Assembly: GCA_030849965.1 (NCBI GenBank)
Contig: JAVDKL010000004.1
Location: 248,001 to 312,000, forward strand
From: Schauerella fraxinea
Lineage (GTDB): Bacteria > Pseudomonadota > Gammaproteobacteria > Burkholderiales > Burkholderiaceae_B
DNA length: 64,000 nucleotides
Direction of reading: 5' to 3'
The notes under the pieces: model-generated
Databases searched by the model: none
The model's input: the letters and a program-made list of their open reading frames with translations, nothing else
Told to the model about the DNA's origin: nothing
Shown: positions 37,832 to 46,706 of the stretch, in pieces
How positions within the stretch are numbered: position 1 is the first letter of the stretch
Layout of the letters: every line of letters begins with the position of its first letter
Program-made: the position numbers and the translations under genes

Positions 37832-39001
37832 TTAGCCGCCGGTGCTGTCACGCGCCATGCATTGTTGCCACCGGCCGTCCACGCGATTCGCAAACCATGC
37901 GGTGGTGAGCGGTCGCGTGATCTTCGGGCTTTCCAGCTTGATGCCGGGCAGTACGGGGCGCGGCAGCGTGCGACGAGTGGTGCGCTCGGCCAACGCAAAC
38001 ACGCGTTCGTAGACGTCCGTTTGCTCGAATTCGAGCGTGTCGCCGCGTTCCAGGTCGCGACGAATGGCGTTGTCGTTCATCTCGATCTGGCGCCCGAGGG
38101 CGCGTACCGCGAGCTCGGTCTGGCCCACGTTGTGCGACCCCGGGGTGATCAAGTCGCCGTCCAGAGCCAAGGTGATGCCCGAGGCCTGGGATACTGCACT
38201 TTGAAATCCGGCGTTGCGGCTGGCGTACCAGCCGGCGTTGAAATCCGCGTACCGGTAAATCAGCTTGTCGTAGTTGGCGGGATATCCCAATAGGTGCCCG
38301 ATCCCGAAATACATGCCGCCACGACGGGTAAACACTTCGTCGCGCACGCTGCCGGCGATCGGGTAGGGATAATCGGCCGCATGCGACTGCGCGAAGGCGA
38401 TGCTGACCTGCATCGGCCCCCCGGTGCGTACCGGATTGAAGCCGCCAAACAGTTGCCGGCCCAGCGGCACGATGCTCACGAAATCATCGAAGATCTCACT
38501 CAAACCTTTTTCTGTTTTGACCGTGCGCAGGCGCTCGCCGTAGGTTTTGCCGTTGGACGATTGAATGCCGAGCGCCGCATCCACCAGGAAGGCGGGCACG
38601 TGCAACGATTGGGCGCGACGATCAATCTCGGCGCGAGCGATACGCGCCAGACCGGCCACTGGCGGATCGGCCTGAAAGGTCGACTCCTGCTCGGTAATGG
38701 AGAGGGCCGCGCACAGGTTATCGCGCGTGGGGGCGATGTCTTGCGTGGAAAAAGCCACGTAGATGTCGCGTGCCCACCCCGAACGATCGGCAACCTTGGC
38801 CGGTATCAACCGCTCGATCTCGCTGCGTACCTGATCCGGCGTGCGCTCTGGCGTCGTCGCGACGGGCGTGGCGCAACCCGCGACCAGCGTGGCCATCAAC
38901 GCACCGAGTGCCGCCTGCGCGCTGCGATACAGGGGGGGCAGGCGGGAGGTACTCAGGTCGGGAGACGTTGAGGCAGGGAGGGGTGCAGCGAAAGTAGGCA
39001 T
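37832..39001 (-). CDS. DUF1615 lipoprotein (YaiW-like)
   Basis: A 389-aa protein matching the DUF1615 family, whose E. coli member YaiW is an outer-membrane lipoprotein linked to SbmA peptide uptake. The leader is long (residues 1-43) and ends in a lipobox LVAGC. Conserved family stretches visible are GWARDIYVAF, LCAALSITEQEST, GGPMQVSIAFA and GMYFGIGHLLGYPANY. It is followed by the YncE-like gene on the same strand after a 184-base gap with its own control element. The true start may be internal (a Met near residue 36). Confidence 0.8.
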   Translation of the reverse strand: MPTFAAPLPASTSPDLSTSRLPPLYRSAQAALGALMATLVAGCATPVATTPERTPDQVRSEIERLIPAKVADRSGWARDIYVAFSTQDIAPTRDNLCAALSITEQESTFQADPPVAGLARIARAEIDRRAQSLHVPAFLVDAALGIQSSNGKTYGERLRTVKTEKGLSEIFDDFVSIVPLGRQLFGGFNPVRTGGPMQVSIAFAQSHAADYPYPIAGSVRDEVFTRRGGMYFGIGHLLGYPANYDKLIYRYADFNAGWYASRNAGFQSAVSQASGITLALDGDLITPGSHNVGQTELAVRALGRQIEMNDNAIRRDLERGDTLEFEQTDVYERVFALAERTTRRTLPRPVLPGIKLESPKITRPLTTAWFANRVDGRWQQCMARDSTGG

Positions 39002-39062
39002 GCGCCGATCTTACCGCTTGGGCGCTCGCGTCGTCATTGCGCACGGCGCCGTCAAGCCAATG

Positions 39063-39944
39063 TCAGCGTTCGGGCGACAGGGTCGCGCGCGCCATATCGG
39101 CGAACGCGCGCGCCAGCGGCGAGCGCACGCTCGCGCGCAGCCAGATCGCACCCACTTCGCGCGACGGGCAGGGCGCCGGCAGGGGCCACCGTTTGAGTGC
39201 CGTGTTTGCAGGCCCGAGTACCGGCCAGTCGGGCAGCACCGACACCCCCAATCCTTCAGCTACCAGCTTGGCAATGGATTCGATGCCGTCGAGCTCGAAC
39301 CGCACGTTCGGCCGAATGCCATGCGCACGCAGATACTCGTCGGCCATCTTGCCCGCGATCACGCCCCGGTCGTATTGGATGAACGGCTCGCGCCTGGCGA
39401 TCGCGAGTGGATCGCGGCCTTTCAACGCGGCAGGGGTCACGAGCACGAGCGGTTCGTCGCGCAAGGTTTGCCACACGCAGGTCTTGGGCAATTCGAAGCG
39501 CGGATGCACCAGGATCGCCGCATCGAGGTCGCCGGCCAGTACCTTGGCATACAGCGTGGTGGTGGTGCCGGGCTCGATGAAGATATTGATGTGTGGGTGC
39601 TGCTTCACCCAACGTTTGAGCACGGTGGGCACGATGCCCGTCAACGCGCTGGGCGTGGCGCCCAGCCGTAATGGGCCCGCCGGCAGGGCGGTATCCGACG
39701 CTTCAGAACGCAGATCGGCCACTTGCCGCAATACCGTGTGGGCGCGTTCGACGATGCGCAGGCCTGCCAGGGTGGGCTTGACGGTTCGGCCGGCGCGTTC
39801 GATCAATCGATTGCCCACGTCCGCTTCGAGCGCGCGCAGTCGCTGGGTAACCGATGACGGCGTGATGCCGAGCCGCCGCGCCGCTTCGGCGATCGACCCG
39901 GTCTCCACCACCACGATAAACGTCTGAAGAAACTGGGTATCCAT
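39063..39944 (-). CDS. LysR-family transcriptional regulator
   Basis: A 293-aa LysR protein: MDTQFLQTFIVVVETGSIAEAARRLGITPSSVTQRLRALE followed by the effector domain. It is divergent from the enolase-superfamily gene with a 188-base control region that contains a perfect palindrome near 39990, so it probably regulates the enolase-Bug genes. Confidence 0.93.
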   Translation of the reverse strand: MDTQFLQTFIVVVETGSIAEAARRLGITPSSVTQRLRALEADVGNRLIERAGRTVKPTLAGLRIVERAHTVLRQVADLRSEASDTALPAGPLRLGATPSALTGIVPTVLKRWVKQHPHINIFIEPGTTTTLYAKVLAGDLDAAILVHPRFELPKTCVWQTLRDEPLVLVTPAALKGRDPLAIARREPFIQYDRGVIAGKMADEYLRAHGIRPNVRFELDGIESIAKLVAEGLGVSVLPDWPVLGPANTALKRWPLPAPCPSREVGAIWLRASVRSPLARAFADMARATLSPER

Positions 39945-39982
39945 GCCGTGCTCGCCGTGTGTTCAACGCAGTCACTCTATAA

Positions 39983-39996
39983 GAAAAAGCTTTTTC
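39983..39996. promoter_or_regulatory. Palindrome upstream of the LysR gene
   Basis: GAAAAAGCTTTTTC is a perfect 14-base palindrome 39 bases upstream of the LysR start codon, in the region shared with the divergent enolase-superfamily gene. A LysR binding site is plausible. Confidence 0.5.
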
Positions 39997-40132
39997 CGTC
40001 TTTTTAAAGTGCCGGACGGTGGTTGATGCGACGTTTCCAGCGCCCCAGAATGCGCCATCGATCATTGTGGGGCAGGGGCGTCACCCTGCCGCCACGACGA
40101 CCCCGAACACCCTAGCTAAAAGGACTTCTGGT

Positions 40133-41257
40133 ATGCCTACGATTGAATCCATCGATGTGTGCGCGGCGCTTGTGCCGTTGGATCGCGTCACCTCTTTCTC
40201 GAATCGCTCGGTGAGCGTGCGCCATTACGGCCTGGTCAAAGTGCGATCGACCGATGGCGTCGAAGGCATCGGCTTCTGCTATGTGGGCAGTGCCGGGGGC
40301 AGTATCTTCACGGCTGCGGTCAAGGATCTGCTGGCGCGCGTGTTGATCGGTCGCGATTCGCATGCGGTTGAAGGCTTGTGGCGCGACATGTACCAGGAAG
40401 CGCTGCTGCAAGGGCGTCAGGGCACGGTGATGCGCGCTCTCAGCGCGCTGGATACGGCCATCTGGGATCTCAACGCCAAAACGCAAAACCTGCCGCTGCA
40501 CCGCTACCTGGGCGCCGTCGAGCTGGAAAGCGTGCCGGCCTACGCCAGCGGTGGTTACTACCTCGACGGCAAAACGCCGCAGCACCTGGGCGAAGAAATG
40601 GCGGGCTACGCGGCCAAGGGTTTCAAGGCCGTCAAGCTGAAGACGGGCCGCCTGTCGCCCCGCGAAGAAGAAGCCCGCTTGAAGGCCGTGCGCGAAGCCG
40701 TGGGCCCGGATGTTGAAGTCATGATGGACTGCAACAATGCCTGGGGCGACCTCACCGAGGCGATGACCTACGTGCGCCGCTTCGAGCAATACGATCCGTA
40801 CTTCATCGAAGAGCCGTTCAGCCCTGACGATATCGATAGCCACGCCAAGCTTGCGCGTGCCACGCGCGTACCGATCGCCACCGCTGAGATCGGCTATGGC
40901 CGCTGGTATCACAAAGAGCTGCTGGACAAGGGTGCCGCCGGCATTTTGCAAACGGATGCTGCCGTATGCGGCGGCATCACAGAGTGGAAACGCATCGCCG
41001 CCACCGCCGCCTCCTACGGCGTGGTCGTGTGCCCGCATTGGTTTCACGATCTGCACGCGCCGCTCGTTGCCGCAACGCCCAACGCACGCTACGTCGAGTT
41101 TTTCTGGGACGACCAAGTACTCAACTTCCGCCGCTTGATCGATCGTCAGATGGATCACAAGGATGGCCGCGTCATTCTGCATCAAACGCCGGGGTTGGGC
41201 TTCGGCTTCGACGACAAGGAAATCGCCAAGTACGGCAAGTGGGAAACGGTGCGATAA
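40133..41257 (+). CDS. Enolase-superfamily dehydratase/racemase (mandelate racemase-like)
   Basis: A 374-aa member of the mandelate racemase / muconate-lactonising enzyme family, acting by proton abstraction next to a carboxylate. Candidate catalytic residues are the KxK pair Lys168/Lys170 in AVKLKTG, metal ligands Asp199, Glu226 and Glu252 in MMDCNNAW, FIEEPF and TAEIGYG, and a His in CPHWFHDLHA, which favours the mandelate-racemase subgroup (sugar-acid dehydratases and racemases). AAGGA supports the ATG at 40133. It precedes a Bug receptor by 121 bases, suggesting catabolism of an imported hydroxy acid. The exact substrate is unknown. Confidence 0.9.
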   Translation: MPTIESIDVCAALVPLDRVTSFSNRSVSVRHYGLVKVRSTDGVEGIGFCYVGSAGGSIFTAAVKDLLARVLIGRDSHAVEGLWRDMYQEALLQGRQGTVMRALSALDTAIWDLNAKTQNLPLHRYLGAVELESVPAYASGGYYLDGKTPQHLGEEMAGYAAKGFKAVKLKTGRLSPREEEARLKAVREAVGPDVEVMMDCNNAWGDLTEAMTYVRRFEQYDPYFIEEPFSPDDIDSHAKLARATRVPIATAEIGYGRWYHKELLDKGAAGILQTDAAVCGGITEWKRIAATAASYGVVVCPHWFHDLHAPLVAATPNARYVEFFWDDQVLNFRRLIDRQMDHKDGRVILHQTPGLGFGFDDKEIAKYGKWETVR

Positions 41258-41378
41258 GCACCCACTTGCTTGCACAGGGCGCGTAGTCGCCTTGTATGAA
41301 AGACAAGCGCCGCCGGTCTATCAGGGGCCGGCAGCGCGACATAACAATAAAAGGCGCGCATTGCGCCGGAGACACGTC

Positions 41379-42371
41379 ATGCAACGCAGACAATTCCTCG
41401 TGGCCGTCACCTCGGTCGCGACAACGGCCGTCGCGTCGACGGCGTTCGCGCCGCTCGGTTGGGCGCAGTCTCCGCCCACCGGCCCCGTCAAACTCATCGT
41501 CGGCTTTCCGGCCGGTGGCGGCACTGATGTGCTGGCTCGCTTGCTGGCACAGCAATTGGCGGCGAAGTGGCAGGTGCCCGTCATCGTCGAGAACCGCTCT
41601 GGCGCCGCCGGCGTGATCGCCGCCGACTATGTGGCCAAGCAGGCGGGCGATGGCAACACCTTGCTGCTCACCCACATCAACAGCCATGGCATTGCACCGG
41701 GGCTGCAGCCCACGCTCGGCTATGCGGTGGAAACGGATTTCGTGCCTATCGCGCTGCTGGGCAAAACCCCGATGCTCTTGATCGGCAACAACGATCAGCC
41801 CGCTCGCACCTTGCCCGCTTTGGTCGCGCTGTGCAAAAGTCAGCCGGGCAAGATCATCTTCGGCTCCGCCGGCTCGGGCTCGGCGCAGCATCTCGCACTC
41901 GAAACCTTCAAGGCGCAAGCGGGCGTCGACGTGCTGCACGTGCCGTATCGCGGCTCCGCGCCGCTGATGACCGATCTGATGGGCGGTCACGTGCAATATG
42001 CGTTTGAAGGCATGGCCACGGCCACACCGCTCATTGCGGCGCAGAAAGTCACACCGCTCGCGCAAACGCTGGCCAGCCGATCGCCCACGCACCCCAATGT
42101 GGCCACGGTGGCCGAGCAGGGTTATCCGGGATTCGAATCCAGTATCTGGTTTGCGCTGGATGCACCGGGCAAGTTGCCAGTGGCCACGGCCGAGCGCATC
42201 AACGCCGATGTCAACGCCATCATGGCCACGGACGAATTCAAAGCGCGATTGGCGCAACTGGGTGCGGAAGGCGGCGGCGGCAGCCGGGATCGCTATGCGG
42301 CCTTCGCCAAGACGGAGCGCGCGAAATATGCGGCGGTGATCAAGCAGGCGAACATCAAGCCGGAGACTTGA
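41379..42371 (+). CDS. Bug/TctC-family periplasmic receptor
   Basis: A 330-aa orphan Bug receptor. The leader MQRRQFLVAV contains an RRxFL pair and is Tat-like, a frequent feature of this family, with cleavage expected after GWAQ. Family motifs include VKLIVGFPAGGGTDVLARLL, VENRSGAAGVIAADYVAK and LHVPYRGSAPLMTDLMGG. GGAG lies upstream of the ATG; a small hairpin (41353-41367) precedes it. Probably co-transcribed with the enolase-superfamily gene, whose substrate it may bind. Confidence 0.93.
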   Translation: MQRRQFLVAVTSVATTAVASTAFAPLGWAQSPPTGPVKLIVGFPAGGGTDVLARLLAQQLAAKWQVPVIVENRSGAAGVIAADYVAKQAGDGNTLLLTHINSHGIAPGLQPTLGYAVETDFVPIALLGKTPMLLIGNNDQPARTLPALVALCKSQPGKIIFGSAGSGSAQHLALETFKAQAGVDVLHVPYRGSAPLMTDLMGGHVQYAFEGMATATPLIAAQKVTPLAQTLASRSPTHPNVATVAEQGYPGFESSIWFALDAPGKLPVATAERINADVNAIMATDEFKARLAQLGAEGGGGSRDRYAAFAKTERAKYAAVIKQANIKPET

Positions 42372-42550
42372 GTTCGGCGTTCTGAGCTCAATCGGACGAT
42401 GGCGGGATGCGCGACATCATGAGCGTCGTTTGTCGGCGGGGGAGACGCATGCCGGCACAATGTTTGTAGTGCTGCTGGCCGTTTCAGGGTCGCGGCATTC
42501 GCATCGGCTGCGGTTGGGTGCACGGCTACAATGCCGAAAAAGCGCAAAAC

Positions 42551-42586
42551 GAACGAACGATGTACTGTACGCGTCGTCGTTCGTTC
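42551..42586. promoter_or_regulatory. Perfect 10-bp inverted repeat upstream of a LysR gene
   Basis: GAACGAACGA (42551-42560) and TCGTTCGTTC (42577-42586) are perfect complements with a 16-base spacer containing GTACTGTAC. The right arm ends 26 bases before the LysR start codon. It could be an operator pair or a hairpin in the leader RNA. Confidence 0.65.
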
Positions 42587-42612
42587 ACAAGCGCCCGCCA
42601 GGATCATCGCCC

Positions 42613-43557
42613 ATGCGTTATCGCTTTCCGCCTTTGAATTCGCTCAAGATCTTTGAGGCGGTGCTGCGGCGTGGGTCGATCAGGCAGGCGGCCGAAGAAC
42701 TCTGCCTTACCCCTCAGGCCGTCAGCCAACAGCTCAAGCAACTCGAGGCGTTCGTCGGTCAGGCGCTCTTCGTGCGCGGGGTTCGCAACATCACGCCTAC
42801 AAAAGCCGCAACGGCTTTAGGCGAGCGTGTGCGCCACGCGTTCGACGAAATCGCCGAGGGCCTATCCGCTACCCGGCATGCGCAAGGCGAGAAATCGCTG
42901 CGCCTTTACGTCAGCCCTTATTTCGCCACCACGTATCTCGTGCCCAATTTGCGCGCCTTTACCGAGCGTTATGCCGGCATGAAGCTCAACATGGGCGTGG
43001 GCGTGGAAATGATCGATCTGGACGCCAACACCGATGTGGATGCGATCATCCACTGGACCTATGGCGCCGGGAAAGACCTCATTGAGACGCCGCTGATCGA
43101 AGATCGCAAGGTATTGGCCGTGAGTACTGAACTGGCGGCACGCATGCCCGTGCACACCCCTCAGGACGTGCTCACGCACATGCTGGTCGTGCCCACGGTG
43201 GCGAATCATCTTTGGGAAGACACGTTCCGCCTACTCGGCTTGGCTGACCATGCCCTGCCACCGGTGATGGCGTTTTCGTCGCATGCGGCGATGCTCGAGG
43301 CCACCTTGGCGGGGCTGGGCGTGGGGCTGGTATCGCACAAGGATGCCTTGAAAGAGATTGCCAGCGGCCGCTTGATCGCGCCGTTCGGCGTGGATCTGCT
43401 GGCCGGACTCTCGTACGAGCAAACCCCGCGATTCTCGCTCTTCCATCGCAAGGAGAGCGCCAACCTCGATGTGATCACCGACTTCAAGGATTGGCTGCTT
43501 GACGCGGTATGCCGCGATGACGTGATCGGCTATCCGTCGCGTTGCACGACGGGATAG
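42613..43557 (+). CDS. LysR-family regulator (GcvA-like)
   Basis: A 314-aa LysR protein with the GcvA-branch N-terminus RFPPLNSLKIFEAVLRRGSIRQAAEELCLTPQAVSQQLKQLE and an effector domain with LRLYVSPYFATTYLVPNL. It lies just after the Bug gene on the same strand and is convergent with the MHS transporter. It is the second LysR gene flanking the enolase-Bug pair; target uncertain. Confidence 0.92.
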   Translation: MRYRFPPLNSLKIFEAVLRRGSIRQAAEELCLTPQAVSQQLKQLEAFVGQALFVRGVRNITPTKAATALGERVRHAFDEIAEGLSATRHAQGEKSLRLYVSPYFATTYLVPNLRAFTERYAGMKLNMGVGVEMIDLDANTDVDAIIHWTYGAGKDLIETPLIEDRKVLAVSTELAARMPVHTPQDVLTHMLVVPTVANHLWEDTFRLLGLADHALPPVMAFSSHAAMLEATLAGLGVGLVSHKDALKEIASGRLIAPFGVDLLAGLSYEQTPRFSLFHRKESANLDVITDFKDWLLDAVCRDDVIGYPSRCTTG

Positions 43558-43563
43558 CCGATC
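43524..43563. terminator. Hairpin between convergent LysR and MHS transporter genes
   Basis: GATCGGCTATC-CGTCG (43524-43539) pairs with CGACGGGATAGCCGATC (43547-43563), a 16-pair stem with one bulge, spanning the LysR stop codon. It lacks a clear T-run on either strand but sits where a bidirectional terminator would be expected. Confidence 0.55.
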
Positions 43564-43582
43564 GGGTTAAGCGTCGATCGCC

Positions 43583-44950
43583 TTAAACGCTCGGCGCGTC
43601 GCCGCGCATCGGCTTGCGGGCCATTTCGGGGCTATAGAGCAAGGCCACGATCCCAACCACCGCACCGAAGATCAGGTAGTAAGCCGGCACCAGCGGGTCG
43701 CCGGTCTTGCCGATCAACCATGCGTTGAGCAGCGGGGCCGTTCCGGCAAACATCGCGACCGACACGTTGTAGCTCAGTGCCATGCCGGTAAAGCGCACCT
43801 TGATGTTGAAGAGCGCGGGTACGGCGCACAGAATGCATGACAGCAGGGCGGCCAGGCACAGGTTCAGTACCAGAAGCGAGCCTACTTTCGCCGCGATGCC
43901 GCCGGTCATCAGAATGTGAAAGCAAGGCACGGCAAACACGGCGACGGCCACACTGCCGATCAACATCATCGTTCTGCGTCCGATGCGATCGGCCACGATA
44001 CCCAGGATCGGGATCATGCAGATCAGGAAGAACTGAGGTCCCAACGACAGCAACAGCCCGTTCGACGTGGTCATGTGCACCGTACTCACCAGGTAAGTGG
44101 GGATATAGGTGATGACGGTGAAGAGCGTGACGTTGGTCACGATGATCATGCCGCTCGATTGCAGCAGCGCACCGCGATGGGTGCTGAACAGATAGGCCCA
44201 GTCCACCTTCGGCTTGACCTTGTTCGCGCGCATCGCTTCAAACGCAGGCGTTTCTTCCAGGTGATTGCGGATGTAGAGGCCGATCGAGCCCAAGGGCAGG
44301 GCCAGCCAGAACGGCAGGCGCCAGGCCCACTCGGTAATCTGCTCAGTGGTGAAAAAGAAGGTGAGCGTAGTGGCGATCGCCGCGCCGAAGAAGAAGCCGC
44401 TGATGCAGCCCACTTCGATCCAGCTCGTGACTGCGGTGCGGTTTTTATCGGGGCTATATTCCGCCACGAAGATTGCCGCGCCGCTGGCCTCGCCACCGGC
44501 CGACAGCCCTTGCAGCAAGCGCATGCAGACCAGCAATATGGGTGCCGCAATGCCGATCGTGGCGTAAGAGGGGATCAAACCGATGCCGAACGTCGCACCC
44601 GCCATCAGAATGATCGTGGCGGTGAGCACGCGCTTGCGGCCGAACTTGTCGCCCAGGGGGCCAAACAGCAGCCCACCAAACGGTCGCGACAGAAACGCGA
44701 TTGCAAAGGCCGCCAGTGAGGCAATCAATTGCACGCTTTCCGAACTTGACGAAAAAAATACCTTCCCGAGTGTGGCGGCTAGATAGCCATACACAGAGAA
44801 CTCGAACCATTCGACAAAGCTGCCCACAACCGACGCAAGCACGACCTTATTGAGTTCGCGCTTGCTGACCGTGCGCGGTGCGGCGCCGGCCGGTAAATCG
44901 GTATTGGGTTCTGGGACGTTCGGACGCGCTGCGTGTGCGATCGTGTTCAT
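43583..44950 (-). CDS. MHS-family MFS transporter
   Basis: A 455-aa metabolite:H+ symporter-type permease (ProP/ShiA/citrate group): N-terminal KVVLASVVGSFVEWFEFSVYGYLAATL, loop GPLGDKFGRKRVL, RLLQGLSAGGEASGAAIFVAEYSP and a central RRTMMLIGS, with about 12 helices. It follows hyuB after 75 bases on the same strand, so it probably imports the hydantoin-like or lactam substrate of HyuAB. The ATG at 44950 is chosen because of the typical short hydrophilic leader. Confidence 0.92.
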   Translation of the reverse strand: MNTIAHAARPNVPEPNTDLPAGAAPRTVSKRELNKVVLASVVGSFVEWFEFSVYGYLAATLGKVFFSSSSESVQLIASLAAFAIAFLSRPFGGLLFGPLGDKFGRKRVLTATIILMAGATFGIGLIPSYATIGIAAPILLVCMRLLQGLSAGGEASGAAIFVAEYSPDKNRTAVTSWIEVGCISGFFFGAAIATTLTFFFTTEQITEWAWRLPFWLALPLGSIGLYIRNHLEETPAFEAMRANKVKPKVDWAYLFSTHRGALLQSSGMIIVTNVTLFTVITYIPTYLVSTVHMTTSNGLLLSLGPQFFLICMIPILGIVADRIGRRTMMLIGSVAVAVFAVPCFHILMTGGIAAKVGSLLVLNLCLAALLSCILCAVPALFNIKVRFTGMALSYNVSVAMFAGTAPLLNAWLIGKTGDPLVPAYYLIFGAVVGIVALLYSPEMARKPMRGDAPSV

Positions 44951-45025
44951 GTTTTCCCACTTGTTTTCGGTTTTAATCACCGGTGCGTGCCATATGGCAC
45001 GCACCGTCTTCACCCAAAGCCAGCA

Positions 45026-46705
45026 TCAGCCCCGGGATGTGAAAGCGTGCGGATACTGTTGTCGCGCTTGGCCCTCACTCAAATAGCCATTCTTCACATC
45101 GTTCAACACCAACTGCGCCTGCCGCTCAGCCGCCGGGCCATTGCCGCCGCCACCGGGCAGCTCGAGCACCAGGCGCTGTTCGGCCGGAATCGTTTGCGTC
45201 CCCTTGGCGCGCAACGTGGTGCCGTCATCCAGGCTCACCGTGCCGGCCGCGCCGTTGCCCGCGCCATTGTGACCGCGCGCCGGATAGGCCACCCGGTCAA
45301 ACATCGCGTTCACGCTGAACTGAAAACCATCCTTGGCGCTGATCTCGATCGTCTGACCCAGACCGCCGCGCCACTTGCCTGCGCCGCCCGAGTTCTGGCG
45401 CAGATCTTTGCGCCAGATCACGATGGGTCCGATGCTCTCGGTCACCTCGACCGACATCGTATGCACGCCGCTCGGGAACGCCGTGGCGTTCAACCCATCC
45501 AGCGTGGGCCGGGCGCCCGTGCCGCCGGTGTTGAACAACAGCATCTCGCTGCGCTTGGCGCGCGTGGCATCGGTGATACCCACGAAACGCATCTGCAGGT
45601 TCCACAGTGCACTTGCGCCTTCCGCGGGAATGATGCCGGGGCAGAGCGGCTGCAACGCACCCAGCACCACGTCCGGGATCAAGTGGCCGAGCACATGACG
45701 CACCGATACCGGTGCCGGACGGGATGCGTTCAGAATGCAGTTCTCGGGCGCGGTGATTTCAAACGGCTTGAGCGATGCCCAGTTATTCGGAATCTCCGGT
45801 GCAATCGCGCACTTCAATGCATAGCACGCATAGGCGCGCGTATACGTGAGCGGCACATTGATCCCGAAACGACTCGGACCTGAGGTGCCCGCAAAATCCG
45901 CATGCAGCGAATCGCCCTGCGTCTTGATCGTGACCGCCAACTGGATCGGGCTTTCGTAGCCATCCACCATCATCTGGTAGCTTTGCTCGCCTTGGGGGAG
46001 GGCGGCGATGCGCTCACGGGTGGCGCGTTCACTATGCGAAAAAATGAATGCCGCCAACCCTTCCAGATCATCGATCCCAAATTCGTCCAGCATGCCTTCC
46101 AGGCGCCTGCGGCCGGTATCGTTGCATGCCGCCAGCGAGAAGAAATCGCCCACCACCTGGTCCTGCTCACGCACGTTGTTGCGGATGATCTCGATCAGAT
46201 CGGCATTGACCTGGCCGCGCTTGTAGAGCTTCATCAGCGGAATGCACAGGCCTTCTTCATACACTTCGACGGCATCCGGCCCAAAGCCACGGCCGCCAAT
46301 ATCCACCACGTGCGCGGTCGCCGCAAAGTATCCGATCAATTTGGGCACATCGCTGCCGGCCGGCTTGCGAAACACCGGCGTGACCGCCGTGATGTCGTGC
46401 AAGTGTCCCGTGCCCAGCCAGGGGTCGTTCGTGACCAGCACATCGCCGGGTTCCACGCCCTGGCTGCCGAACTTGGCCACGAAATGGCCCACTGAATCGG
46501 CCATCGAATTGACATGCCCAGGCGTGCCCGTTACGGCTTGTGCAATCATGCGGCCTTGCGCGTCGAATACACCTGCCGACAAATCGCCTGCCTCGCGCAC
46601 GCTTGTGCAAAATGCCGTGCGGATCAACGTTGCAGCCTGTTCTTCCACGACCGAGATCAGTCGATTCCACATGATTTGTTCGTGGACTTGAATCGTCGTC
46701 GTCAT
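45026..46705 (-). CDS. hyuB: Hydantoinase B / oxoprolinase subunit B
   Basis: A 559-aa HyuB-type subunit, partner of HyuA in ATP-dependent hydrolysis of hydantoins, 5-oxoproline or related cyclic amides (some family pairs are acetone or acetophenone carboxylases). Seen are FCTSVREAGDLSAGVFDAQGRMIAQA, NDPWLGTGHLHDITAVTPVF, DFAGTSG and GGAGKWRGGLGQ with a C-terminal glycine-rich stretch. The ATG follows the hyuA stop after one base. The cysteine-rich small subunit of carboxylases is not present, favouring hydrolase function. Confidence 0.92.
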   Translation of the reverse strand: MTTTIQVHEQIMWNRLISVVEEQAATLIRTAFCTSVREAGDLSAGVFDAQGRMIAQAVTGTPGHVNSMADSVGHFVAKFGSQGVEPGDVLVTNDPWLGTGHLHDITAVTPVFRKPAGSDVPKLIGYFAATAHVVDIGGRGFGPDAVEVYEEGLCIPLMKLYKRGQVNADLIEIIRNNVREQDQVVGDFFSLAACNDTGRRRLEGMLDEFGIDDLEGLAAFIFSHSERATRERIAALPQGEQSYQMMVDGYESPIQLAVTIKTQGDSLHADFAGTSGPSRFGINVPLTYTRAYACYALKCAIAPEIPNNWASLKPFEITAPENCILNASRPAPVSVRHVLGHLIPDVVLGALQPLCPGIIPAEGASALWNLQMRFVGITDATRAKRSEMLLFNTGGTGARPTLDGLNATAFPSGVHTMSVEVTESIGPIVIWRKDLRQNSGGAGKWRGGLGQTIEISAKDGFQFSVNAMFDRVAYPARGHNGAGNGAAGTVSLDDGTTLRAKGTQTIPAEQRLVLELPGGGGNGPAAERQAQLVLNDVKNGYLSEGQARQQYPHAFTSRG

Positions 46706-46706
46706 A

